From the NCBI GenBank assembly GCA_027924585.1, contig BSBM01002113.1:124001-188000 (forward strand): 64,000 nt of DNA. The letters run 5' to 3'. This DNA is from Larix kaempferi (taxonomy: Eukaryota > Streptophyta > Pinopsida > Pinales > Pinaceae). The notes under the pieces are model-generated. The model did not search any database. It had not been told where the DNA came from and saw only the letters and a list, made by a program, of their open reading frames with translations. The number at the start of each line of letters is the position of its first letter. Position 1 is the stretch's first letter. Below, in pieces: positions 12,464 through 24,000 of this stretch. The position numbers and the translations under genes were made by a program.

Positions 12464-13546
12464 TGTTAGCTTTTTAGCTCAGGAGGCACTCCACATGTTT
12501 GTCTCATATGCGGAAGTGACCATGAAGTTACATTACCTAGGCACTTGACTTTGTATGGGTCTTTTATAAAGTTGTAATAAAGTGGTTATTTTATTAAAGT
12601 GACTTTTTGTAAGTGTCATAATTATTTTCGTAACGCAACTTTATGATAAAAAGTGCACTTATTTCATAAAGTGAGAAAATACTTTATTAAAATGTAAGTT
12701 ATTCATTTTGGAGGGAATGAATCATGTCCCTTGATCTTGTAATGACAAAATTAGATCTTGTCCATTGGATTTAGTGACAGGGAAGGTGAAAGGTCACTTT
12801 CAGGTTGTAGGAGCAATCCTAGGGTAGTGTGCAATACACAATTTTCCAAGAGTGAGCATTTTGGTGAGAGATCTAAGTTTTTGAGAAGGAGGCTCGTTTC
12901 CCGAGGAGAGGGGCACATTTCCCAAGGAGTGGGGCATGATTCCCAAGGCAACTGACTGCATTTTTCTGCTGGACATATTGTACTTTCTGTTGGGCCGCAT
13001 TTACTCATTTGGCACACAATTCAAGGAGTTGTCCTGCTGCACAGAAATCAACGTGGAGGCCGTACAGGCTGTACGAAATTGTTGGGCACATAAATCGAGG
13101 TGTTGGGGACTGAATTCGAGGTGGGATGTTGTAGTGGAGGCCGTACATGTCGTACTGCTGCTTGGGCACAAAATTTGAGGTGTTGCACATTTTTCAAGGT
13201 GCTGGTACCGTCATTTAAATGTTGATTTATTGTTGTTGTAAACTCTAGTTTTGCTTGAGAATGGACTGAATAAAATTAATCTTGGACTGGTTTACCCCTT
13301 GTGGGTTTTTCCAAGGTTTGCGATTGGACAAAATCTACTGTGCATTCAATTTACAGTCTGTTGTTATGTTTATTTTTCTGCTGTAAATGTGACTTAGTAT
13401 CAGTGTTTCAGCTTACAGTTCATTGGTTAATGTGCATGTGGCTTGTCTTTAATTTAATGATTGTTGAAAGACTGGAATCAAGGATATGCTAATTGTTTGA
13501 CAAAAATTCTAAGTGATTGAGGTCTGATTTTTTGTCATTTTCATCA
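12464..13546 (+). mobile_element. Solo LTR, copia family C-like
   Basis: A 1083-bp unit starts TGTTAGC and ends CATCA, with an exact 5-bp target duplication CCACC at 12459-12463 and 13547-13551. It splits dispersed repeat R. It shares the AT-rich U3 and the GGCAC...TTCAAGG motif array with the LTRs of copia A, at least nine copies between 12830 and 13200. No internal coding sequence is present, so it is a solo LTR left by LTR-LTR recombination. Confidence 0.75.
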
Positions 13547-13860
13547 CCACCCAGGGCATAAATGCCTAACATGATGCAGGACTTCCGCCCATCAAGGGGT
13601 AGTCAGCAAAGCCACAAGGTTAGCACTCCTTGAAATGAAAACCAAGAGAATCTGCCATGACCAAACTAAGGGTCTTGAACCCCGCTAGACCAACACTTTT
13701 ACAAAAAACAAGCCCCAACTTGGCCTTTACAATAAAAAAGACCCTTTTTGGTACATCTAGTAGGGTACACTGCAGACGATTTGGAGGGTAGCAGATCCGA
13801 ACCCTCAATTGATGGAAACACAGATCGTGAATCCTCCATATGTGAATCTCATAACTATGA
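13547..13860 (-). repeat. Dispersed repeat R, proximal part
   Basis: The reverse complement matches 26700-26970 over most of its length, for example TGTTGGTCTAGC, CTTGGTTTTCATT and CCCCTTGATGGGC. It contains a GGTTCAAGACCC word resembling a box B, but no convincing box A at the usual distance, so I do not call it a SINE. Confidence 0.6.
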
Positions 13861-14058
13861 AATTGATTTACAAAGATATTACATTGTCTGTTAATAACAC
13901 TGTTCTATTTTTTCCATGACTATTCCTTCCATGAAGGTATTGTCAAAGTAATCCACATCTACTTAGTTGTTAGTATAATGTTCGGGTTTGCAACATAGCA
14001 AATATATATATGATAGTTATCAACCACCATCCCAAAAACTAATTTGTTATCAGCAAGA

Positions 14059-14408
14059 TGTTAGGAACCTGTGTCAATCCTTCTCTTTACTTTGTTAGTA
14101 TATTGTTGTTGGACGCATATGCTTTGTAAGTCGTCCCATAGTATTATATGTTCCATGGTATTGATCCATAGTTTGTATTAGCCCATAGTATTATATATTC
14201 CATGGTATTGATCCATAGTATTGGCACATAGACTTAGTATATAAGTACGTGTTGAGGCCAATGAAGGCATCCAAAAGTTATTTGTATTGAGCTTGCTCAA
14301 AGGAGCTTGCCCCCTCGAAGTGGCTCGTGATCAATAAATATCTTTTGTGTTCTATTATTTATGATATATCGTGCATTTTCATTAATTAATTATTGGAGGT
14401 TCCTCATA
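14059..14408 (+). mobile_element. Gypsy 5' LTR
   Basis: 350 bp, starting TGTTAGGAACC and ending TTCCTCATA. It aligns with the 3' LTR at 20336-20752 but lacks one internal tandem copy of about 67 bp that the 3' LTR has. Two bases after its end comes the primer-binding site. Confidence 0.85.
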
Positions 14409-14410
14409 TC

Positions 14411-14422
14411 TGGTATCAAAGC
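14411..14422 (+). other. Gypsy primer-binding site (tRNA-iMet)
   Basis: TGGTATCAAAGC just inside the 5' LTR matches the usual plant initiator Met tRNA primer site TGGTATCAGAGC with one mismatch. This fixes the orientation and the LTR end. Confidence 0.8.
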
Positions 14423-14469
14423 ACTTTCTGGGGCTCGTTGGGTGGAATTTATGCCAAAAAAAAATTTGC

Positions 14470-17018
14470 ATCGGTATTGTTCCTTTCAATATTTCTCGAT
14501 CGGAGCAATGATCTCCGTAGTGGCAAAGATGGGTTGGAAGATCCACCAGATGGATGTGAAGACCGCATTTTTCAATGGATTGTTACAGGAGGAGGTGTAC
14601 TTAGAGAAGCCACAGGGATTTGAGATTCATGGGAAAGATTGTCATGTGTGCAAGCTGAAAAAGGTTTTGTATGGATTGAAGCAAGCTCCTCGAGCTTGGT
14701 ATTCTAGGATTGATTCTTACTTGTTGTCAATTGGATTTCAGAAGAGTGAGGTTGATCCCAACTTGTACTTCATTGTGGTTGGAGGTGATCTGCTCATTCT
14801 TCTACTATATGTTGATGACTTGTTTATTACAGGAGAGGAGCACCTAATTACATCTTGGAAGAAGGATCTTGCTTCAGAGTTTGAGATGACAGATCTTGGG
14901 TTGATGCATTATTATTTGGGGATGGAGGTTTGGCAAGAGGACGGACATGTTTTCCTGGGGCAAGGAAAATATGCAGCTGATATTCTGAGGAGGTTTTAGA
15001 TGGAGGATTGCAGACTGATGGCCACACCTATGATCACCAACTGGAAGAAGCTTCATGCTTTTGACGGAGAGTTGGTAGATCCTAGGTTCATTGATGTATC
15101 TAGTCAACACTCGACCAAATTTGTGTTTTGCGGTGAACACTCTCAGCTAGTTCATGATGGAGCCTAGGAGAGTGCACTAGATTGCTGCAAAACATGTGTT
15201 GAGGTACCTTGTTGGGACAGTGGACTATGGTCTGGACTACAGGAGGTCAGATGGAGTTGGCTTGGTTGGTTACACAAATTCAGATTAGGCAGGCAGTATG
15301 TCGAACCAAAAGAGCACTTCCACTTATTGATTCAGTTTGGGCTCGGCAACACTGTCATGGTTCAATCGAAAGCAAAAATCCATCGCATTGAATTCTACAG
15401 AGGCTAAGTATATGGCAGCCAGTCAAGCTCATTGCGAGGCACTGTGGCTTTGCAAGTTGTTGGTTGACTTATTTGATCAGTAGCTGAGACCTACGATTAT
15501 TTATTGTGATAATCAGAGTTGCATCAAGCTCTCTGAGAATCCGATATTTCATGACAGGCCAAGGCATATTAATATCAGATATCACTTCATCTGAGACTAT
15601 GTTCAGAGAGGAGTTGTTTAGTTGCAGTACATTTCCACTGAAGAGCATGTAGCAGACATCCTAATGAAATCTTTGGGTAGAGGAAAGCATATTCACTTCA
15701 AAGACAAGCTGGGAGTGGTGAAAAACACCTTCCTCAGTAAGAGGGAGTGTTGAAAAAGTACCCAAGGAAGTGTTTTTCCACCTTGTGATGCCTAGGGGTG
15801 GATAAAACATTAAATGTGGTCCCTAGTCACTTTATTAAGGTGAAAAGCACTTTATGATTTTAAGGTCACTTAATAAAATTTGCTCATGGTCTAATTTTAA
15901 ATTGACTTTATGAGAAATAAAGTCGGTGATTAATTAAGAGGGTCATTAATGTACTTAAGTTAAAAAGTGAATTAAATTCATTTATTAAATAATTAATGAG
16001 CCTTTTATGTGACCCTTAGATCTCATTGAGCCAAGATTTAATCTTTGCCATTAAATCTCAAGAAGAAGTTACCATTAACAAAAAGAGGAAAAACTAGAGA
16101 TTGAGGCATTCATTGTTGTCTAAGAGATTTGGAGAGCAAGAGAGAAGAGGAGAAAAGAGAAACCTAGGGTTTGAGGAGATTTTTCATCCTAGAGAGAAAG
16201 AGACTGAAAATTGGTTCGATTCCCAAGGAGAAGAAAGAAGGGCACGAATTCCAAGAAACGGGGCATGAATTCCAAGGCCATATAGGAATTTATTGTTGTT
16301 TATACACGCACAAAAATCGAGGAGAACATGTAGATTTCAAGGCTGAAAACTGGCACGAATTTTGAGGCAGTGGTATAGAAATTAATGCAGTCTGTACAGT
16401 GTATGTACAGGCGGATTTTGGCTCAGATTTCGAGGCATAGAATTTGCACAGAAATCGAGAAAGGAAATCAATCTGTATTGTTCACAAGTGTGAGCCATAC
16501 AACACGTTTTTCGAGGAGGCCATACAGTTCTATTTTCTAGAATTTTGTATAGCAGTTTTGTCAGTGAGATGCAAGCATTGTTTTCAAGATGAATTAAAGG
16601 AGATAAGTACTGCTGTAATTTTTTATAATGAGTCTCTGAAACATAAATATTTCTCTCTCCTAATAGGTTTTCCCTTCGGGGTTTTTCCTGAGCCAATTTG
16701 GATAAAAATTCTGAGTTTTATCTTTTCTGGTTTGGCTGTTATTAAATTTATGAGTTGTTTAAACTTGAAAGAAATTCCATGTGTTTCAAGAAAAAACATG
16801 TTTTTATGCATTGAAGCTAATATGCAGTCATGGGGTTTCGGCATCAAACTCTATGTGAAAAATTAAACTTGAGACCGGGTTGAGGTTACAAAGTTTTCAT
16901 TCTTAACCCCTTATCTCCGACCACATCATGGCCTCCAAATCTCCCACTGGCAGTGGAAAACTCTACAAAGCCCTCCTCCACCTTATCGAGTGAGTCTCGA
17001 TCCTGATATAACTGTCTA
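14470..17018 (+). pseudogene. Captured copia A / hAT segment inside gypsy
   Basis: This block is a near-identical copy of 2920-5436. It starts part-way into copia RT, has YVDD at 14808-14819, runs through RNase H, the polypurine tract and the 3' LTR (15748-16899), then continues for about 120 bp into reverse hAT transposase (16900-17018) before gypsy sequence resumes. It lies between the gypsy PBS and gag. It shares with copia A the deletion near RNase H and at least four in-frame stops. It lacks the TAG of copy A at 3021 but has its own TAG at 14997. The left boundary is approximate (14460-14495). Confidence 0.85.
15748..16899 (+). mobile_element. Copia family C LTR within captured segment
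   Basis: Starts TGTTGAAAAAG after the polypurine tract AAGAGGGAG and ends AGTTTTCA, 1152 bp. It is very close to the LTR at 4183-5319. It keeps a short stretch near 16670 (GGTTTTCCCTTCGGGG) that copy A has lost. The same hAT flank, TTCTTAACCCC, follows in both places. Confidence 0.85.
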
Positions 17019-18000
17019 TGGTTGTCACCCGTGCAGGAGCAAAAATCATGGAGTAAGAACTTGCAGCCCTCAAAACCAAACTCCAAGATCTTGATGAAAA
17101 ACTGCTCAGCCTCCATCTTCAATATTCAGCCATGAACAATAAACGAAAGCCAGAATCTTCTACAGACACTGGTTCTCTTCTTCCAGCAATTTTCGTGGGC
17201 CGAAGCTTGATTTTCCTCGCTTCAATGGTAATGATCCGACTGGATGGATATACCGAACAAAACAATATTTCAGTCTGCATAATACTTTTGATGTCAACAA
17301 AGTTCCACTTGAATCCTTTCATTTGGAACATGAAGCCCTTCAATGGTACCGTTGGTACATCAAGGCTCATGTAGAGCCAAAATGGATAGATTTTTGCCAA
17401 CTCTTTTTGCAACGATTTGGTCCTAGTGCTTTTGATGACTTCACAGGAGCACTCACTAAACTTCGCCAAATTGGCACTGTGATAGAGTATTAGACAGAAT
17501 TTGAGAAACTGGCCAATCACACAAAAGGATTGTCTGATGAATTCTACAGGAGTTGTTTTATCAGTGGTCTCAAGGATGCAATCCAATCAGAGGTCAAAAT
17601 GTTATGTCCCAACACAATGATGGAAGTCCTAGGGTTGGCTAAGTTGGCGAAAGACAAGACACAGCCCAACAGCGCTCCAAATCCACTTTTGTTCCATTCA
17701 GAAATATGGTTTCCCAACGACCTCCCATCACGCCAGCTCCTCAACCAACTCCTATCAAGCATTTGTCTGAAGCAATGATGTGGGCACGTAGAGAAAAAGG
17801 GCTTTGTTATAATTGTGATGAAAAATTCACTCGGGGACATAGATGTGTTGAGCAAAAGCTCTATCTCTTGGATGTGGATTCTTCGCCTACCTCTGAACCT
17901 GGTGAAGAAGCTCCAGATACAATAGATGATCAGGTCAACATTCAGCAGCCGCATGTTGACCCTCCGACTCAGGACGTCCACCCAGAGATATCTCTCCATG
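17019..18000 (+). pseudogene. Gypsy gag with zinc knuckle, frameshifted
   Basis: The capsid-type gag begins near 17048 (ATG followed by an early TAA). It includes FNGNDPTGWIYR, LEHEALQWY and FLQRFGPSAF-type blocks. A TAG at 17492-17494 and shifts near 17200 and 17700 break the frame. The nucleocapsid knuckle CYNCDEKFTRGHRC (near 17810) is of the kind found in plant chromoviruses. It would package element RNA in cytoplasmic particles. Confidence 0.85.
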
Positions 18001-18597
18001 CTTTAGCCGGAGTCACCACACCCCAAACAATGCGGGTCAGGGATTACTTCAAGAAGCTCCCTCTTACAATACTCATTGATTCTAGTAGCACTCATAACTT
18101 GATTGACCCTCGGATCGCCAAACAGGCTGATTGCTTTGTCCTTCCTTGCTCCAACTTTGAAGTCATGATTACCAATGGGGGCACCTTACCCTACAAGGGG
18201 AAGTGTCGCAATGTGTATCTCTATGGGAGATTATAACCTGCGCTCTGACATGTTTGTCTTGGCCCTTAAGTGGATATGATGTGGTTTTGGGTGCTCAATG
18301 GTTACGCACACTTGGCCCCATCTTATGGGATATTGCTGAACTTTGGATGCAGTTTTCAGTTAATGGGAAAAAACACACATTGACGGGCTTACAACTAGGG
18401 TCTCTCCGCATCATCAGTTCACATAACATGGAAAAGCTACTTAAGAAGAATTCACATGGTGTCATCGCTCAGCTCCATTCCATTCAGATACACCCATCAA
18501 CGGTCTCCACTACTCCTTTGGATCTACAACAAATTTTGGATAGATATGCAGGTGTCTTTGTTGAACCAGTGGGAGTGCCACCTTCAAGAGCCCTTTC
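18001..18597 (+). pseudogene. Gypsy protease and pre-RT spacer
   Basis: The aspartic protease region has LIDSSSTHNLID near 18076; the family motif is DSG, so Gly is replaced by Ser. After a frame change near 18205 the frame continues through GYDVVLGAQWLRTLGPILWD. It ends at VPPSRA, where reverse transcriptase should start. Confidence 0.75.
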
Positions 18598-18870
18598 CGG
18601 TAAGAATTTAGCCGCCTCTACATATGAGAAGGAAATGATGGCTATTTTGCAAGCAGTACAGAAGTGGCTGCCATACCTATTGGGGAATTATTTCTAAATC
18701 AAGACCGATCACCAGAGTCAGAAATATTTCCTGGAACAACGGATCTCCTCACCAACACAACAGAAATGGGTTAGCAAACTCATGGGTTATGACTATGAGA
18801 TCACTTACAAGAAGGGTAAGAACAATCTAGTGGAAGATGCTCTTTCTCGCACATTTGATGACCAAGTTTT
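18598..18870 (+). pseudogene. Gypsy RNase H remnant; RT domain deleted
   Basis: The sequence passes directly from the pre-RT motif PPSRA to SGKNLAASTYEKEMMAIL, the RNase H region, followed by YEITYKKGKNNLVEDALSR. The whole RT domain with YVDD is missing. The junction carries a short word (AGAGCCC against the expected AAAGCCC) compatible with a microhomology deletion. A TAA near 18697 also interrupts it. Confidence 0.8.
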
Positions 18871-19029
18871 TCTTTCAGCTATTTCTATGCAATATGTTCA
18901 ACCAGGCTATGTCAATAACTCCTCATTATCTCAAATCATCCAACGGTTTGCCAACAACCCCTCTGTTGTACCGCATTACTCTTGGGATGGTGCTTTCCTG
19001 AGATACAAGGGTCATCTGGTGCTTCCCCA

Positions 19030-20305
19030 GAGCACAGATCTTCAACACCCTGTCTTCTATGAACCCCATGCTTCTCCATCGGCAAGGCACTCTGGGTTCC
19101 TCAAAACGTATGAGCGGGCACAGCGTAACTTCTTTTGGCAGTGAATGAACAAGACAATTCAACAGATGGTGGTTGAATGTGATGCTTGCCAACTCAACAA
19201 GGGTGAAATGACACTCCTTTCGGGATTACTCAAACCCTTGCCCATCCCTACATGGATTTGGACAGATATTTATATGGATTTCATTGAAAGGCTCCCTAAA
19301 TATGAAGGGAATACAATGATTTTGGTTGTGGTTGATCGACTCTCCAAATATAGTCATTTTTGTGCCCTCAGCCATCCCTATACAGCCTCCTCAGTCACAC
19401 AAATTTTCCTGGACCAGATCTTTCGTCTTCATGGAATCCCTTCTTCTATTGTCTCGGATTACGATGCAACTTTCACCAGTCATTTTTGGACAAAACTATT
19501 TCTCCCCACTGGCACCAAACTGAAGATGAGTTGTGGGTATCACCCACAAACAGATGGTCAAACTGAAATTATCAATAAATGTTTGGAAACTTATCTTCGT
19601 TGCTTCACCTCCAAAAAATAGCATCAATGGGCAAAGTGGCTCCCTCTCGCTGAATGGTGGTCCAATACCTCCTACTACATTGCATCTAAAATGACTCCAT
19701 ATGAAGCAGTATATGGTCAAGAACCGCCAGTTCTTCTTCCATACACCCCCAGTAGTTCACTAGTTTAGGCAGTTGACGCGGTTCTTCGAAACCGCGATCA
19801 GATTCTACGCATTTTGCAAGACAATCTTCACATGGCAAGAAATCGAAGGAAACAACAAGCCGATCAACACCGTTCTGAGTGCACTTTTCAAGCAGGTGAT
19901 ATGATTTTTCTTCGTCTACAGCCTTACAAGCAATATTCCCTGAAACTCAAAGGGCGTCATAAGCTCACTCCAAAGTTCTATGGGACCTATACAATTCTGC
20001 AGAAGATTGGGTCTATTGCTTATAAATTGAAACTTCCTCCTTTTTGCATTCATCTAGTATTTCATGTCTCTTGTCTGAAGAAAGTTCTTGGCACCAACAT
20101 CCGAGGACAAACTATTTTACAAGAACTGGATAATGAAGGATCCATCCTTTTGGAGCCGGAGGCCATCCTCAATAGGCGCACTCGTCAGCTTCGCTCTCGA
20201 TCTATCACAGAGGTATTAATTCAGTGGCATCGAATGCAACCAGAGGATGCTGCATGGGAACCACTCCTTCAGATTCAGCATCAATTTCCACATCTAAAGC
20301 TTTGA
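19030..20305 (+). pseudogene. Gypsy integrase with C-terminal chromodomain
   Basis: The HHCC finger (HASPSARH ... CDACQLNK) spans about 19065-19200. Core acidic residues are visible in VVVDRLSKYSHF, IVSDYDATFTSHFW and QTDGQTEIINK. A GPY/F-like module follows (GRHKLTPKFYGTYTIL, 19950-20000). The end, VLIQWHRMQPEDAAWEPL, is a chromodomain of the plant chromovirus type, which in the family targets integration to marked chromatin. Stops at 19141, 19619 and 19768 break it. Confidence 0.85.
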
Positions 20306-20321
20306 GGACAAAGTTTTTTCC

Positions 20322-20335
20322 AAGGGGGGAGGGGA
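20322..20335 (+). other. Gypsy polypurine tract
   Basis: AAGGGGGGAGGGGA lies directly before the TGTTAGGAACC start of the 3' LTR. Confidence 0.85.
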
Positions 20336-20752
20336 TGTTAGGAACCCATGTCAACCCTTCTTTTTACTTTGTTAGTATATTGTTGTTCGACGCATATGCT
20401 TTGTAAGTCGTCCCATAGTATTATATGTTCCATGGTATGGATCCATAGTTTGTAATTAGCCCATAGTATTATATGTTCCATGGTATTGATCCATAGTATT
20501 GGACGCATATGCTTTGTAAGTCGTCCCGTAGTATTATATGTTCCATGGTATTGATCCATAGTATTGGTGCATAAACTTAGTATATAAGTATGTGCTGAGG
20601 CCAATGAAGCCATCCAAGAGTTATTTGTATTGAGGTTGCTCAAAGGAGGTTTCCCCCTTGAAGTGGCCCGCGATCAATAAATATCTTATGTGTTCTGTTA
20701 TTTCTGATATATCAGGCATTTTCATTGATTAATTGCTGGAGGGTTCCTCACA
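20336..20752 (+). mobile_element. Gypsy 3' LTR with internal tandem duplication
   Basis: 417 bp, TGTTAGGAACC to TTCCTCACA. It carries an extra tandem copy of an internal unit (GACGCATATGCTTTGTAAGT and following) compared with the 5' LTR. It is followed by the target duplication CAAGA. Confidence 0.9.
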
Positions 20753-20904
20753 CAAGATAATCACAGTAATTATGGAAGCACAAAAGATATAATGAATCAG
20801 ACAACATAAACATCAGATATAATGATACTAATACTTATCTGACACCCTTTTCATAGGAAAAGAGAAAAAATGGCTACTGGTATTGAAATTGTAGGAAGAA
20901 TTAC

Positions 20905-21021
20905 CTTAGAAAAAGAATGGCAGAGGGAAACATATTTTGACTTATCACTAGGTGAAACAAGTGCAATACTGCATCCATCAGTATCAGCTCGAGCTGTTCT
21001 CCCACTTCGATGAACATAAAT
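20905..21021 (-). CDS. RH13: Helicase exon with motif VI
   Basis: 117 bp, 39 codons, phase 0. It starts after AATTCAG with [12 protein letters not shown] and ends CHSFSK before GTAATT. The family continues for well over 150 residues (a basic, coiled C-terminus). None of that is recognisable to the left, so the next intron spans the gypsy insertion and probably leaves the window. Confidence 0.9.
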
Positions 21022-24000
21022 CTGAATTATATGCATTAAGCTCAGTCACATTGGAGACCACCGATTTGAAATTTAAAAAAATTGCCAGTAACTAATTTAG
21101 CTGCAAAACAGGTGACTGCAAAATCAGAACTATTCCTTTCCAAACTAACCTCTGCAGAATGTGGTAGTTGATAGTGAATGACACTTCTAACACCAGGAAT
21201 GTCAAGACCCCTTGCTGCAACATCAGTTGCCACAAGAACACAGTTTTCATTTTCCCTGAAACGATCCATTGCCTGTGAAAATATATTATCAAGCAAATGC
21301 TAGAATAAGAAATTTCTGAAAAACACAATGATATAATTTTATGATCAAACAAGAAGATTCCAACTTAGCAATCCAATTAAATAAAGTGCATGCAGGGATC
21401 ACAGGCCAGAAACAGTTCATTCAGTGAAATATAATGGTTTTAAATTCACCAAAATTGTGTAGTAATGGAAATATTTAGTTATCTGGAGAGAAATAAAAGT
21501 GTATCTGAGGTTTTCTCACCGAGGCAGCAGATAAAATCACATGAATGTTGGAGAACATCTCTAACCGAAGGTCTGTCATGTCTCCAATAACATAGTTAAA
21601 GACATAAATATGGAAATAATAGTTCTATTCAGCCCATCTCCACAAACATTGGCCCAAACTATAGCCATTAAAGTATTCCCTCAGCCCTGCCTATAATTGA
21701 CTGTGCAATGATTCTCAAGCTCTGGAAGACTTCGGTTGCTAATCAGGTGCAATCAAGCAATCTAATAGACAAACAATTCAAAGTGTGGTCCAACTATTTA
21801 GAAAATTCAATGCCAGATCATTTAGAATTTAACAATCGTGCCATCATACATTAATTCAAGCAGTTAGGATCTGACTTTTCCAATGACAAAATGAAATGCT
21901 AAAAAATAGAGGTCCATTGTTGAATGTCACAAGAACATAATTCATGCACCCTCTTCAAGCCCTTTGGCCTAGACACAAACAAAGAAACTATCTCATGCAG
22001 AACTGAAGCCCTTTGAAATGAAGATAACAAGGTCCTTTGAGTTATTGCAATCCAGAGTTTTGTTAGTCTATGACTTTATGAGATAATCATTAGTTTTCTA
22101 TGAAAAAACCTATTGACCCTCCTGATGAACACACACACACACACATATAAGTGCAACACATCATCTACACTTGTAGGTATACACATTACAAACACTCACA
22201 GGTAACATCATCTCATATCAAACTATTAGTATAATTCACTGATAACTTGGTACTTTTAATATTATCATTACATAATAACATAATTTATTTTGATATTATA
22301 TGCATCTGTTTTAGAGAGATGAACTAATGAACACTAACCAGTAACCACCCTTTTGAATCTTTTCTCACATGTCCACACAGAGACTTCTCTAGGGTATGAA
22401 AACATTTAAATAAATGCCGACATACAGCACATAGATATGCATTTGTAACTTATACACACATACTTGTAAAGAAATAAATATGTGTATACAGATATGGCCA
22501 TGTATAAAGATAAAAAGAAGTATAATAATAGGCAATAGACTGATGTAAGCATGAATACAGAAGGCTAATAAAATTTGTTGAACACGCAAGGGTTTAACTG
22601 GAGCTCCTAAGGAGGTCACTGCATGGAGAGGCAGGCAGGCTCTCCATCTGTTCCATTCAATGGCGTTTCTGCTCTTGGTTTCGACCGTGAATGGCTCGCA
22701 AGAAGTCTTCTTTTATGACAATGAAGGTGAATGTCTCCTACTCCAGGCTCTTCTTCTCCTCAACCACAAGCAACAAAAATGTCTAATGGTGGCGCTGGAC
22801 ATTCAACTCCCACCTCTCCTTATGCTCCCTCCTCTACTCAAAAGGAGGCATATGCATGGTTTTTGTCAAAAGCTCCATTTACAAAGGCATCATCCCAACT
22901 CCAGAGTTCTCCAAGCAACAATGCATCTCTTTCATCAACAAGATATTTTAAGGATGTTCTCATGGACTAAATAAATGACAATTGATCAGCGAATGTCTTG
23001 ATAAGATTTTCTGCCAAAGGATATTTTGTGGTTCATTTTGAAGAAACTGAAAATAGGAAAACAGTAATGGTCCTGGTTGATGAGCTTTGGTTCAAGTGCA
23101 AAGTTGGCCTTTTTCTCCTCAACCCTGTCTCTGACTAAAATTTCCAAACCCTCCCATTCACTTCTGAGAAGAGATCACTGAGAAGAGATCATGGAGAAAA
23201 TTGGCAACTCCCTGGGCAAGTTTATCAGATTTGACAGAAGGAAGAACACAGATTTTTTCTTCTAAATCGCAGATCTGAGAATATGATGGAAAAGGTTGCC
23301 AACTTGCCAGAGATGGTCATCCTTGAATATGATGGAATGCAATGGTCTCAACCATTGGATTATGACAATACAGCATTTAGGGGCAGAATTTTTGGGGGGA
23401 CGGACCATTTCTTGGGATCCTGTCCAAAAATCATTCAAAACATAGGAGGAAAAAGATAATTCCAAAGGAAAAAATTGTTTGTCTAAGCACTAACTCTAAA
23501 TGCTGAGGGAAATAGAGAGTTAGGGTTTTAAGAATTTTTGCCATGGCCTAAAAGATAGCAATCCAAGGGACTGTTGCATAGTTATTGCTGTGTTATTGTG
23601 CGGTCTTTTCACATTAACTGACATCTGGATGGCCTGTCGAGCTGCAGCCTTTCTATCATAAGGGAGGCATTCTGGTCTGACCAAAAAAAGAAAAAAGACA
23701 TTGTCAATTTTGGTTCTGCTACCATTCTGGGGAGTGGAGATGGTGCCAAAAGTCCATCTAAATATTTGTCCGTAACATGTATCACATGGTAATGACTTTC
23801 TTCCTAATATTGAATTTACTGATTCTCTTATGTAATTCATTCAGGGGACGCTCCATCCTAGAATATTTTGTAGGGTGGATGCCCCTTGAGTCAATCATTC
23901 CGAATTGGATTTGAGATTTGTGGGAGCTGCAAGGTTGGCAATGAACCCATACCCACAGCCTAACGAAAAGATTTTTTGTGTTTCATTTCAGAAACCCCAA

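Larger units (their letters stand above)
14059..20752 (+). mobile_element. Ty3/gypsy chromovirus with captured copia/hAT segment
   Basis: A complete insertion is bounded by TGTTAGGAACC at the left and GGTTCCTCACA at the right, with an exact 5-bp target duplication CAAGA (14054-14058 and 20753-20757). It contains a 5' LTR, PBS, a foreign segment, gag, protease, RNase H, integrase with chromodomain, polypurine tract and 3' LTR. Reverse transcriptase is deleted, and gag-pol has stops and frameshifts, so it is non-autonomous now. It sits in a helicase intron, with its right end about 150 bp from the splice site at 20905. Confidence 0.9.

Noticed and set aside
16444-16866. 140-residue ORF within the copia LTR
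   Set aside because: It lies in LTR leader sequence, is interrupted in the sister LTR at 4878-5280, and shows no domain.
17119-17999. Minus-strand ORFs of about 150 residues
   Set aside because: Antisense shadows of the gypsy gag, which is clearly coded on the plus strand.
22130-22150. AC microsatellite
   Set aside because: Only about nine units; too short and ordinary to list as a finding.
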